Notes: generated by a model not told the origin, from the sequence alone. 64,000 nt of DNA from Anaerolineaceae bacterium (GCA_017417055.1 JAFPZX010000021.1:1-64000); one strand, 5' to 3'. Shown: positions 8,417 through 16,405, counted from the stretch's first letter. A program made the numbers and translations.

Positions 8417-9469
8417 TTACTCGGCGTTGGTGAGTTTTTGTAAGTCATTCAAAAAGGAGTTTACAGCTTCCTCTGATGTTGCCCAGCTGGTGACAATGCG
8501 GGTGATGGAGTGCTGTGGGTCCGTCCGTCCCCAATCCCAGTAGGAACAGGAATACTTCTCCTCGAGCTGATGGATCAGTTCATCCGGGAAGACCGGGAAG
8601 ATCTGGTTCGTCGGGCTTTTGAGCATGAACGGATAACCCAGTTCTTCAATGCACTTCTGCAGCCTCTGTGCAAGGGTAACCGCATGACGGGCAAGATCAA
8701 AATAGAGGTCATCCCGGAACAGTTCAGCGAATTGGATCCCCAGCAGCCGTCCTTTGGCGAGCATGCCGCCCTTTTGCTTGATCATATAGCGGAAATAAGG
8801 CGTCAATTCCGGAGAGGCAATAACTACCGCTTCGCCGAAAAGCGCACCGTTTTTGGTGCCGCCGATGTAAAAAACATCTGCCAGTTCTTCCAGATCGGCG
8901 ATGGTGAGGTCATTTTCCGCGCAGACTAAAGCGGCTCCCAGACGGGCACCGTCAATGAAGAGCGGCAGATGGAACTTGCGGCAGACTGCGGAAATGGCCT
9001 GTAATTCGGCTTTGCTGTAGATAGTTCCGTATTCAGTCGGCTGTGAGATGTAAACCATTCCCGGTTGGACCTGGTGTTCAAAGCTTTCGGAATCAAAGTG
9101 GGCACGGACCAGCCGTTCGATTTGACCGGCATTGATTTTGCCCTCATGGTGCGGCAGCGTCAGCACTTTGTGCCCGGTGGCTTCAATAGCGCCGGACTCA
9201 TGGACTGCGATGTGCCCGGTATCGGCGGCGATCACTCCCTGCCAGGGCTTCAGGATGGATGCGATCACGGTAGTGTTCGTCTGCGTCCCGCCGACGAGAA
9301 AGTGAATTTCTGTCTCCGATTTGCGCAGATGGCGGCGGATGAGCGTTTTAGCTTCTTCACAGTATTCATCTTCTCCGTACCCGCCGCTCTGCAGCCGGTT
9401 GGTGCGGATCAACGCGTCTAAAATGCGCTCATGTGCGCCTTCGGAATAATCATTGTAAAAACTGATCAT
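8417..9469 (-). CDS. ltaE: Low-specificity L-threonine aldolase family enzyme
   Basis: A 350-residue PLP-dependent fold-type I enzyme of the beta-eliminating lyase/threonine aldolase family. It would cleave L-threonine or L-allo-threonine to glycine and acetaldehyde in the cytoplasm. The family is seen in the N-terminal MISFYNDYSEGAHERIL (the usual start is FxSDNxxGxHPxIL), in HIAVHESGAIEATGHK, and in the PLP-Lys segment FYIGGTKNGALFGEAVV near residue 205. A GGAG ribosome site sits 7 bases before the ATG. It stands alone between a terminator hairpin and the DUF2442/DUF4160 pair. Related family members act on other beta-hydroxy amino acids, so the exact substrate is open. Confidence 0.87.
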   Translation of the reverse strand: MISFYNDYSEGAHERILDALIRTNRLQSGGYGEDEYCEEAKTLIRRHLRKSETEIHFLVGGTQTNTTVIASILKPWQGVIAADTGHIAVHESGAIEATGHKVLTLPHHEGKINAGQIERLVRAHFDSESFEHQVQPGMVYISQPTEYGTIYSKAELQAISAVCRKFHLPLFIDGARLGAALVCAENDLTIADLEELADVFYIGGTKNGALFGEAVVIASPELTPYFRYMIKQKGGMLAKGRLLGIQFAELFRDDLYFDLARHAVTLAQRLQKCIEELGYPFMLKSPTNQIFPVFPDELIHQLEEKYSCSYWDWGRTDPQHSITRIVTSWATSEEAVNSFLNDLQKLTNAE

Positions 9470-9519
9470 AATAACTCCAGGTGAGTGGAATAAAAATATT
9501 GCTGGGTTAGGGTTTATAT

Positions 9520-9804
9520 TCAGAGAGATTTTTCTTCAACAGCATCCAAATCATATAAAGTTTCGGGATCAATATCGATACAAGCAGAAGCGTCTCCGTT
9601 ATTGATATCCCATGCCAGTGTATCGTTCATAATTGTGCAGCTGTCTATAAATGTTTTCTCATCTTTTAAAGATTGAAATACCCCATCGTTTAAATATGGA
9701 TTGACGTCGTAACATACAATTTTCCCATCAGAAAAATATATGGAAACGGTATGGTCATTATGTGGAACTACCTGAACAATTTCTGGAAAATAATCTGTTC
9801 TCAT
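9520..9804 (-). CDS. DUF2442 domain protein
   Basis: A 94-residue protein matching the DUF2442 pattern: a short beta-rich domain with VVPHNDHTVSIYFSDGK, DVNPYL and a TLAWDIN segment, ending in an acidic tail. A good ribosome site (AAAGGAGAT) precedes it. DUF2442 genes are very often paired with DUF4160 genes, as here, where the partner lies 11 bases upstream on the same strand. Such pairs have been suspected of being toxin-antitoxin-like modules; no activity is established, so I call only the domain. Confidence 0.85.
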   Translation of the reverse strand: MRTDYFPEIVQVVPHNDHTVSIYFSDGKIVCYDVNPYLNDGVFQSLKDEKTFIDSCTIMNDTLAWDINNGDASACIDIDPETLYDLDAVEEKSL

Positions 9805-9815
9805 GAATATCTCCT

Positions 9816-10037
9816 TTACATTAATGGCGCTATTCGATTCAGTGGTTTTCTAATTCTGGATAATTCCCAGTTTTCCATTAATTCATCCTGATGAATAATG
9901 GTCCAGGCAAGAACCAGTTTCAATTGTTTCGATGGCAGAGCTCCTTTTATTACCCTGCTTTTCAAAAAATCAATAATTGCCTTTTCATCATTATACTCTG
10001 CATGAAAATGCGGCGGTAAATGGCCATTGTAATACAT
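9816..10037 (-). CDS. DUF4160 domain protein, main part
   Basis: The 73-residue open frame from an internal ATG holds the core of DUF4160, MYYNGHLPPHFHAEYND, with the HxPPHFHA signature, and a conserved C-terminal half. Family members normally carry 14-16 more residues at the N-terminus (M-P-E-I-S-x-F-F-G-I type). Those residues exist just upstream but in another frame (see the next entry), so this gene is either frameshifted or translated from the internal ATG, which lacks an obvious ribosome site. Confidence 0.75.
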   Translation of the reverse strand: MYYNGHLPPHFHAEYNDEKAIIDFLKSRVIKGALPSKQLKLVLAWTIIHQDELMENWELSRIRKPLNRIAPLM

Positions 10038-10078
10038 AATACTGACTTTGATTCTAAAAAAACAGATATTTCAGCCAT
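10038..10078 (-). other. Out-of-frame 5' end of the DUF4160 gene (T7 run frameshift)
   Basis: On the minus strand ATG at 10078 encodes M-A-E-I-S-V-F, then reaches a run of seven T. With eight T the frame would continue F-R-I-K-V-S-I and join the main open frame exactly, restoring the full family N-terminus. This can be a real mutation, phase-variable slippage at the T run, or an assembly error. Confidence 0.7.
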
Positions 10079-10094
10079 TTTGATTTTTCTAAAT

Positions 10095-11765
10095 TTAGTT
10101 ACTCAGCCAATCGTCTTCTTCATCTGGAAGTTCATCAGTTAGAGAAAGACCGGATTTGTCGTTTTTCAGCAATTGGTTCCAGAATTCATTGTCATAGAGC
10201 CGAGAACGGATCGGAAGCGGCATGGGAACGCCGTACCCAAGCAGCAGCACTTCCTGCTTGGGCTGGAGTCTCGAGAGCATTCCCCGCAGGGAATCTTTGC
10301 CGGAAAGTCCGGAGAGTACCGCGGCGATGTCCAGCTCGTCCCCCAGCCAGCCGGAAACGCGTGTCCCCAGCTGCGACATGATCTCATCATCAATCTGCGA
10401 TGGCCGCTGGTCGATCACCAGCAGCGTGACGGAATATTTGCGCATTTCCCGTGCGATCAGGGAAAATGCTGTCTGGGAGGCCATCTCGCGGTTGAGCAGT
10501 TTGTGAGCTTCCTCGATGGCGACAACCAACGGTGTGGGTCTCGAACCCTTTCCCGCGAAATACTCCTCCGAACGCCGCTCCCATTCCGCGCGCACTTTGC
10601 GCGTTAGGATGTTCGCCACGAGCAGATAATCCAGATCAGTCTGGTATTTTCCAAAAGATAATATAACTGAGATCCCATTTTCCAGTGCATTAATGATCTG
10701 ACTGACCACGTTGTAAGGCGTTTTGTCGATCATGTAGTCGCTGTTATACAGGCGTTTCAGTTTGGATTGCAGGCTTTCCGCCGCGGACACATTGATGTTA
10801 TTGGCATCCGCCCATTCTTCGACGGTTCCGTACTCAGAACCGGGCTTCATTTCCATAAATGTCTGCAGCCATTTTTCTTTGAAACTCTTCTCCAGAGCGT
10901 GCAGTGTTGTGGCTGTAGTTTCACGCAGGTTGAGTTCCTTTGTCAGCATCAGGACATCCGTCTGTGTCACGTCGCTGTATTCGATCATCAGGTCAAAGTC
11001 CGGCATCATGCCGTTCACCCGGGCCCCGCGTCCTAATGCGCAGACCTTTACGCGGTCCGGCAATTTCTGTTTCAGCCCCGGAACCTGTTTGTTGGCGTTT
11101 CCGCTGTCTACGGAAGCGGTGCCAAACGCGTATTCATTGTGCATGTCAAAAACCAGTGCGGAGGCTTGCCTTGAACGGATCAGCCCCGCTAAGATCATGC
11201 GGGTCAGGTAGGATTTCCCTGTTCCCGTGGAGCCGAAGATTCCGGAGGAACGTTCGACAAATTTTTCCATGTTGATGGCGACCGGATGCCCCTGTTCGCG
11301 TGTGGAACCGATCTCAAAGTGTTTGGGATCGTCCGGAGAACCGAAAATGGCGGCAACATCAAAAGCCTCTGCGGCCCGCAGTGGGGAATGGTGCGGCGGG
11401 ACCATCTTCACCGGAAGTGGATTGGGATCAACATTTTTGTCAAATGGATCATAACCGGGTGTTCCGGGAGCATAACCGATGTTCTGCATCAGTGCGGGCA
11501 TGATCTCCACTTCCGTATACAGCGTGTGGGCTGCCAGTTGATCTCGCAGCGCGGTTGGAAAACGGTTCATGGTGTGCGCGTCGGTGAAACGTTCGTTGCT
11601 TGCGCATAGTTTTATATTTGTGACAAGTCCATAGAAAACACGGGGACCGTCTTCAACCACCACAAAACTGCCTTCCTGAACGATTTCCGGTGGAACGGTC
11701 AGACGCGCAATAAAGCCCTCTTTGAGACTTCCTCCTGTGATGTATCCTATTTGATTGCTGTTCAT
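10095..11765 (-). CDS. HerA-like ATPase (DUF87, FtsK/HerA superfamily)
   Basis: A 556-residue hexameric-type ATPase. An N-terminal HAS-barrel region (residues about 1-60, IGYITGGSLKEGF) is followed by Walker A GIFGSTGTGKSYLTR near residues 177-191 and Walker B LVVAIEEAHKLL near residue 395, then an R-finger region SQLGTRVSGWLGDE. HerA family members pump or unwind DNA, usually with the NurA nuclease in end resection; no NurA is nearby. Its start overlaps the stop of the upstream thiol-transport gene (ATGA), so both are co-translated, an odd pairing. A role in DNA processing is inferred from the family. Confidence 0.85.
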   Translation of the reverse strand: MNSNQIGYITGGSLKEGFIARLTVPPEIVQEGSFVVVEDGPRVFYGLVTNIKLCASNERFTDAHTMNRFPTALRDQLAAHTLYTEVEIMPALMQNIGYAPGTPGYDPFDKNVDPNPLPVKMVPPHHSPLRAAEAFDVAAIFGSPDDPKHFEIGSTREQGHPVAINMEKFVERSSGIFGSTGTGKSYLTRMILAGLIRSRQASALVFDMHNEYAFGTASVDSGNANKQVPGLKQKLPDRVKVCALGRGARVNGMMPDFDLMIEYSDVTQTDVLMLTKELNLRETTATTLHALEKSFKEKWLQTFMEMKPGSEYGTVEEWADANNINVSAAESLQSKLKRLYNSDYMIDKTPYNVVSQIINALENGISVILSFGKYQTDLDYLLVANILTRKVRAEWERRSEEYFAGKGSRPTPLVVAIEEAHKLLNREMASQTAFSLIAREMRKYSVTLLVIDQRPSQIDDEIMSQLGTRVSGWLGDELDIAAVLSGLSGKDSLRGMLSRLQPKQEVLLLGYGVPMPLPIRSRLYDNEFWNQLLKNDKSGLSLTDELPDEEDDWLSN

Positions 11766-13468
11766 TTTTTATTTTTATTTTTTATTTCTTTCATATGTCC
11801 GATGTAGATGCCGAATTTGGGCAGGATCACACCGGTGATGAGGAGAATGAGAAGCGTCGCGATGATGGCGCTGCCGAATATGATCAGGGTGGATTTCAGG
11901 TCATTCATCAGGGTGGGGTTGAAAATCATGACCGCGGAAAGGGTGACCATCAGACAGCCGCTGAACAGTTTGAGCACCTGTCCGTGCTTTTCTTCCATTT
12001 TCTTCGATTTCATGGTGATCACAACGACCAGGAAAATGATCAATTCGTCCAGCTGGTACAGCAGCATATACAGCAGCAGATGGCCCGCGAACTCTAATTT
12101 TGTCACGCCATGTGAAGCAAGGATATTTGACCAGATCACCGGGAATGCTGCGGTACAGGAAAACTCTACCAGTGAAACGCCTGCTGCCAGGACAACGGTA
12201 GCACCGATCATCGCCCAGACGTTGTTTGTGTTTTTCAGAACGTTGCGCATTTTTTTGTAGAGACCGGGCTTTTTCTCATCATCAATGGTCAGCGACACAC
12301 CCTGTTTGTAGAAAAAATAATCCTTGAGGTTGATGAGTCCCAGAATCAGTGTGATAACGGCAACCACGATCCGGATCCACTTCATAAAGCGGACGTAGCT
12401 GAGCAGAGAGAATACGCCGAGAATGAAAAGCGCGTATATCGCGGCAGTCTCGAACAGGTAAACAAAACCGATGATGAGCGTCTTTTTGCGGGAATCCGTG
12501 TGGATCACCATTGCCAGCAGCATGGTGAGAACCCACAGGGAACAAGGATTGACACCGTCAACCAGACCGATGATGGTTGTGGTAAGGAGCAGACTTTTGT
12601 TTTTCAGGTCAACTTCCCCGACAATCGGGACGTTGATTACGGTACGCTGATCTTCATTTTTTTTTTGCTCGCGGGATTCTATCACCTTCTCAATCGTGAT
12701 GTTCCCGTTGACAATGTCCAGCGGATTGACAGGACCTTCTTTCAGTTCCTCATCAATAGCGGAAGTGAAAAGCTCCTGGTAGCTTGCGTCGAATCCGGTG
12801 TAAAAATGCGTTCCGATAAAGGTCATCGGTACGCCGGCCATTTCTGTGCCATAAGCCTTTGCGAACATGTCGGCAAGAGCGGCGTTGTTGTCGTCGTACC
12901 AGACTTCATATTCGTGAACGACAATCTTTGGACCATAAACATCGTCGATCAAATGCTGCAGAAAAGGCTCTTCCTCGGCGCAATGGGAGCAGCCTTCGCC
13001 GCGGAAGAAATAGACATTGACAACTTCATCCGCGGGAATGCGTCCGCGGGTCATTTTGCCGTTGACGATGTCCATCGGGTCTACAGGTCCGTTTGACAGT
13101 TCATCGTCGATAGCTGCGCGGAAGTCGAATTGCATCGAGTCATTATATCCGGAAAGGAAATGCGTTCCGATAAAGGTCATCGGTACGCCGGTGGATGTTT
13201 CTCCATAGGCTTTGCAGAAGGTCTCTGCCAGGGCAGCGTTTTCTTCATTATTCCAGATTTCGTATTTGTGGATGTTCAGCTTCCCTTTATAAATTTCATC
13301 CTGAAGGTATTGCAGGTAAGGTGCTTCCTGTTGGCAATGCGGACAGCCGTCGCCGTGGAAAAAATAAATGTCGACGGTATCCTTTGCCGCCCATGCAATG
13401 TTGATTCCTGTAAAAATGCAGATAAGAATTGCCAGTAAGGCGATAAGTGCTGTTCTTTGTTTTGTCAT
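11762..13468 (-). CDS. Tandem thioredoxin domains fused to a CcdA/DsbD-like membrane domain
   Basis: A 568-residue envelope protein. A signal anchor (residues 8-27) is followed by two thioredoxin-like domains with CPHC near residue 42 and CSHC near residue 160, each carrying a GVPMTFIGTHF segment with the cis-Pro. From about residue 285 there are about six to eight membrane segments with the CcdA/DsbD cysteines in GVNPCSLWVL and VEFSCTAAFP. This layout would move electrons from cytoplasmic thioredoxin across the membrane to the outer thioredoxin domains. The two thioredoxin units share near-identical DNA (for example around 12811 and 13159), so the duplication is recent or kept similar by gene conversion. 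It heads a two-gene unit with the HerA-like ATPase. Confidence 0.85.
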   Translation of the reverse strand: MTKQRTALIALLAILICIFTGINIAWAAKDTVDIYFFHGDGCPHCQQEAPYLQYLQDEIYKGKLNIHKYEIWNNEENAALAETFCKAYGETSTGVPMTFIGTHFLSGYNDSMQFDFRAAIDDELSNGPVDPMDIVNGKMTRGRIPADEVVNVYFFRGEGCSHCAEEEPFLQHLIDDVYGPKIVVHEYEVWYDDNNAALADMFAKAYGTEMAGVPMTFIGTHFYTGFDASYQELFTSAIDEELKEGPVNPLDIVNGNITIEKVIESREQKKNEDQRTVINVPIVGEVDLKNKSLLLTTTIIGLVDGVNPCSLWVLTMLLAMVIHTDSRKKTLIIGFVYLFETAAIYALFILGVFSLLSYVRFMKWIRIVVAVITLILGLINLKDYFFYKQGVSLTIDDEKKPGLYKKMRNVLKNTNNVWAMIGATVVLAAGVSLVEFSCTAAFPVIWSNILASHGVTKLEFAGHLLLYMLLYQLDELIIFLVVVITMKSKKMEEKHGQVLKLFSGCLMVTLSAVMIFNPTLMNDLKSTLIIFGSAIIATLLILLITGVILPKFGIYIGHMKEIKNKNKK

Positions 13469-13523
13469 GTTTTCTCTCCGCTTCCAACCGCTTTTTTTCG
13501 CAGTTCGGCATTGTATCCTGAAT

Positions 13524-13583
13524 GTAACTGTTCAGTACCCAGTCAAATTGACCTGTTTTCGTTGCCTCATTCTGAATAGTTAC
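13524..13583. repeat. 60-bp MITE-like element with near-perfect terminal inverted repeats
   Basis: GTAACTGTTCAG at the left end and CTGAATAGTTAC at the right end are inverted copies with one mismatch. The centre carries AGTCAAATTGACCTGTTTTC, part of the core also seen at 18.7, 35.8 and 44.6 kb. It lies in the upstream region of the thiol-transport gene. Confidence 0.7.
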
Positions 13584-13626
13584 TTCTGAATAATAAATTT
13601 CATTTTACCTTAAAATTTGTTAAATG

Positions 13627-14178
13627 TTAGGAATTTATCCCGCTGATGATAACATTTCCCGAATCATCAAAGAAATATTCCATCACCGGCAGGTTCCTAA
13701 AATCATTTTCAGTATAACGTTCTGATAATAAAACAAGTTCCTGATTACCGGATGAGCAGAATCTTTCATATACCGGGGGTGTTTTTCTGTCATAGGGTCC
13801 ACAGATCAACGCATCAATGAATGGCAGACAGGCTGCAGAAACAGGGTTGTTTCTTAGCTCATTATAGGAATAACCACTGAAAACCAGAATTGGCGGCGCC
13901 TTTTGCTTTTGCAGTTCCTGCAGAAGGTTCAGAAGTGCTTCTGCCTGCTGAAAGGGCTCTCCGCCGCTGATGGTAATACCGTCGCAGGGATGAAATGGCG
14001 AGAGCAGCCGGTCACACAATTCTTCGACATTAATTGATTGTCCGCCATGGGGAGCGTGTGTCTGTGGATTAAAACAACCGGGACAACGCAGCGTACAGCC
14101 CTGGAACCAGACAACATTCCGGATACCGGGACCGTTCGCGCGGCTTCCCGTTAATATTCTGTGGATTCTGACTTCCAT
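13627..14178 (-). CDS. Radical SAM activating protein, NrdG-like 4Fe-4S single-cluster family
   Basis: A 183-residue radical SAM protein of the short activase type. WFQGCTLRCPGCFNP near residues 24-38 gives the CxxxCxxC ligands for the 4Fe-4S cluster, and TISGGEPFQQ near residue 70 is the SAM-binding GGE motif. Anaerobic ribonucleotide reductase activases look like this, but no reductase is adjacent; instead the gene starts directly after the stop of a DUF2997 gene (TAA then ATG). Radical SAM activases next to DUF2997 occur with AAA+ ATPase clusters in other bacteria, where their substrate is unknown, so NrdG activity is not certain. Confidence 0.82.
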   Translation of the reverse strand: MEVRIHRILTGSRANGPGIRNVVWFQGCTLRCPGCFNPQTHAPHGGQSINVEELCDRLLSPFHPCDGITISGGEPFQQAEALLNLLQELQKQKAPPILVFSGYSYNELRNNPVSAACLPFIDALICGPYDRKTPPVYERFCSSGNQELVLLSERYTENDFRNLPVMEYFFDDSGNVIISGINS

Positions 14179-14385
14179 TTAGCGGTGAATTTTCACCTTT
14201 TCCGATGTTTTTACAGGTGATTGCTGATAAATTTCGCTTGTTTCTTCTCGCTTCAGGATTTGATTTCCGAGTAATTCTTCTATTTCCCGGGTCGCTTCCA
14301 GACAATCTTCTCCTGAAAACCCGGTTGTTTGCAATCGAACCTTCCCGTCTGATCCGATGGTTATTTCAATCTGTTCAACCTTCAT
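14179..14385 (-). CDS. DUF2997 domain protein
   Basis: A 68-residue protein with the DUF2997 pattern: an N-terminal strand IEITIGSDGKV, then GFSGEDCLEATREIEELLG, in which the single Cys (residue 28) and the Thr/Glu helix are conserved in the family. The C-terminal 20 residues are variable and basic. It sits directly upstream of the radical SAM gene with no gap, so a functional link is likely. The biochemical role of DUF2997 is not known. Confidence 0.8.
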   Translation of the reverse strand: MKVEQIEITIGSDGKVRLQTTGFSGEDCLEATREIEELLGNQILKREETSEIYQQSPVKTSEKVKIHR

Positions 14386-14446
14386 GATGTGTGCTCCGGT
14401 TCGATTGCATCCGGTCTTCTTAACTTATGTTTGAGAATACACGATT

Positions 14447-14707
14447 TTAGTTGTAATCGTCTTCTTCGTCTTCCTCATCCATCCAGGGATCTTCATCATC
14501 ACCCTCATCAATGAGTTCTTCATCTTCTCCGTCTTCCCATTCGTTGATGTTATCGATTTCATCAAGATTTTCATCTATCGGAAGATCATCGTTTGACTGA
14601 TAGGTTAAACACCCTTTGTCGGAGTCCAGGTCAATTTGAGCGGAAATGCAATAGCCCTCATCGAGGAACGCGCAGTCTAAATATTTGCATCGAATTTTTG
14701 TGGCCAT
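14447..14707 (-). CDS. Small acidic protein with an N-terminal Cys cluster
   Basis: An 86-residue protein starting MATKIRCKYLDC after a strong GGAGG ribosome site; a longer frame has 15 poor extra residues. Four cysteines in the first 35 residues (C-x4-C-x7-C-x13-C) could bind a metal ion. The rest, from about residue 36, is extremely acidic with runs of Asp and Glu and almost no hydrophobic residues, so it is likely disordered. I do not recognise a named family. It lies 61 bp upstream of the DUF2997 gene on the same strand and may belong with it. Confidence 0.7.
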   Translation of the reverse strand: MATKIRCKYLDCAFLDEGYCISAQIDLDSDKGCLTYQSNDDLPIDENLDEIDNINEWEDGEDEELIDEGDDEDPWMDEEDEEDDYN

Positions 14708-14810
14708 TAAAAACCTCCAGTAATAGGGACATAAATATGTCCGGATAAACATGCCACATTTTACAACAAATGTGAAATCGTGTAAAGGAAAAACGGGAAT
14801 AGATGTTAGT

Positions 14811-14880
14811 AGTCAGTGGTCGGTTGCTGGTGGTCGGTTGCTGGTGACTGGTAGCTTGTGATTGGTGATCTGTGGTAATG
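14811..14880. repeat. Degenerate 7-bp repeats (GGTCGGTTGCTGG type)
   Basis: TTAGTAGTCAGTGGTCGGTT and similar units, with GTTGCTGGTGGTCG repeated, fill the gap upstream of the acidic Cys protein. Unit spacing is 7 bases as in the other intergenic blocks. Confidence 0.65.
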
Positions 14881-14937
14881 GTGTAGAGATGTGTTCCCAT
14901 TTTCGTGACTTAAATTCACTCTCCACACTTCACACTT

Positions 14938-16014
14938 TTACATTACCACCCGGTTGCGGCCGGCGACCTTGCCCATGTAGAGTTTTTTGTCGGCTCTTTC
15001 CAGTATTGTGTCAATAGAAGAATGAAAGTCGTTTTCCTCAATACCGATTGTGATCGTGATGGAAAACCGGTTCCCTTCGTATTCCAGTTCCAGTTTCCGA
15101 ACGCTTTCGCACAATTCAAACATATTGGCCCAGGCTTCATCAATGTTTTTCCCGGGGAGGAAAAAGCAGAATTCTTCCCCGCCCCATCGGCAGACGCGAT
15201 AGTCGGTACCGGCTTTTTCACGGAAAAGCTCCGCCAGTTTTTGCAGGGTAAAGTCTCCGCAGTTGTGCCCGTAGGTATCATTGACTTTTTTGAAAAAGTC
15301 AATATCGCCAATCGCAACGGCAAAGGTCGGATCCGGTGCGGTATCGCAGAAATTTTGAATATAATCAAGCATCGCGCGGCGGTTAGGCAGCTGGGTGAGC
15401 GGATCAGTGTCCGCTTCTTTGTGTAGTTCCTGATTATTGATGCGAAGCTCGCGTTCGGTATCCTGAATACTTGAGCTGAAGATGATGAAATCGATTGCCA
15501 GAATGATGAAAAGCGTGAGACTGTTAATAGTTTGATAAATAATGGCTGTAGTCTGATCCATCGCGTAGATCGGTGTATGGTTAAGTGAATAGGCATACAG
15601 CAGCATGCGATAACAGATGGTTAATAGCCAGTTGAAGATTTTTACTCCCGGAGACTCGTAAATATTGAAGAAAACCAGTACCAGCATCGGAAGCAGAATA
15701 TGCTGCCCTCCGATTGACCAGCCGAAGGAGTATATATACCAACCTGTCCAGAAAACCGTTGTGAGAGAATAAGCTGCGACGTTCATACGCATGCTCATCT
15801 TTTTCGTGTTGAACGCGCAAAGAAACATCAATACGGCCAAAACGATTGGAACAATGAGGATTTGTTTTTCCCGCCAATAGAAGAGCCCAAAGCTGATCAG
15901 GAAGTAAACAGCAAGCACCTTTTCACTGGAAACCAAAGCACTGCGATAATACGCAGGAATTTCGTTCCCGGACTTCGGAACTTTTTGGTGAAAAAAATCC
16001 AACAAATACTTCAC
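14938..16014 (-). CDS. Membrane-bound diguanylate cyclase (GGDEF)
   Basis: A 358-residue protein. About six membrane segments between residues 25 and 185 form a sensor region without a named family that I can be sure of. The C-terminal GGDEF domain begins at TDPLTQLPNRRAMLDYI and has the active-site motif as GGEEF (RWGGEEFCFF), which is competent in known cyclases, with DIDFFKKVNDTYGHNCGD as the Mg/GTP loop. It should make cyclic di-GMP. A 10-bp palindrome overlapping a -10-like TATAAT lies 45 bases upstream of its start. No phosphodiesterase is adjacent, but a bifunctional protein lies at 42 kb. Confidence 0.9.
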   Translation of the reverse strand: MKYLLDFFHQKVPKSGNEIPAYYRSALVSSEKVLAVYFLISFGLFYWREKQILIVPIVLAVLMFLCAFNTKKMSMRMNVAAYSLTTVFWTGWYIYSFGWSIGGQHILLPMLVLVFFNIYESPGVKIFNWLLTICYRMLLYAYSLNHTPIYAMDQTTAIIYQTINSLTLFIILAIDFIIFSSSIQDTERELRINNQELHKEADTDPLTQLPNRRAMLDYIQNFCDTAPDPTFAVAIGDIDFFKKVNDTYGHNCGDFTLQKLAELFREKAGTDYRVCRWGGEEFCFFLPGKNIDEAWANMFELCESVRKLELEYEGNRFSITITIGIEENDFHSSIDTILERADKKLYMGKVAGRNRVVM

Positions 16015-16041
16015 GCTAATCCTCGTTATTTTTGCGGCAGA

Positions 16042-16073
16042 TAACCCTATTCTTTTTCATTATAATAGGGTTA
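16042..16073 (-). promoter_or_regulatory. Palindromic operator-like site over the -10 region of the cyclase gene
   Basis: TAACCCTATT and AATAGGGTTA are perfect 10-bp inverted repeats around 12 bases. On the minus strand a TATAAT (16064-16059) overlaps one arm, 45 bases before the start codon. A dimeric repressor bound here would block the promoter; no matching regulator is adjacent. I saw no convincing -35. Confidence 0.45.
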
Positions 16074-16405
16074 GCGGAATTTAGGGGAAACTTGCCCAAT
16101 TTTTAAAAAATTTTTAGTTTTATTTACGGAGCACTTACGGGACTGGTACCAAGTGCCGCGAAGCCGGCACGAGTGTGCCTGTCCCCATGTGCGTCGATAA
16201 AAGCAACAGAACACCGCCGTCGCATGTGCAGCTCAGTATTATTGGCGAGCGCGTGAATTGTAACTTATTATTCACGGAGCACACGCGTGGCCTGTCTTCG
16301 TGTGCATAACAGCAAAATAGGCTGAGCGTGAACAGTAACGAATGTCCTGGGACAGTCTGTTGAAGGCCCAGTTCCCAGTGGTTCTCTCACGATTTTCCGG
16401 TTTTC
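16074..16405. other. Gene-free interval with palindromic repeats
   Basis: No credible coding frame. The left part is A/T-rich upstream DNA of the cyclase gene. 16127-16196 is a 70-bp repeat element (separate entry). 16210-16345 is mostly unrecognised, with scattered pieces related to the same ends (GGAGCACACG). CTGGGACAGTC at about 16359 resembles other hairpin repeats of the window. Confidence 0.6.
16127..16196. repeat. 70-bp palindromic repeat, second copy near 52.6 kb
   Basis: CGGAGCACTTACGGGACTGG at the left end and CCTGTCCCCATGTGCG at the right can pair, with an inner hairpin around GTGCCGCGAAGCCGGCAC. The reverse complement of 52563-52632 matches it over most positions. Confidence 0.65.

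Noticed and set aside
13627-14178. Calling the radical SAM gene nrdG outright
   Set aside because: No anaerobic ribonucleotide reductase is adjacent and the partner is DUF2997, so only the activase family is supported.
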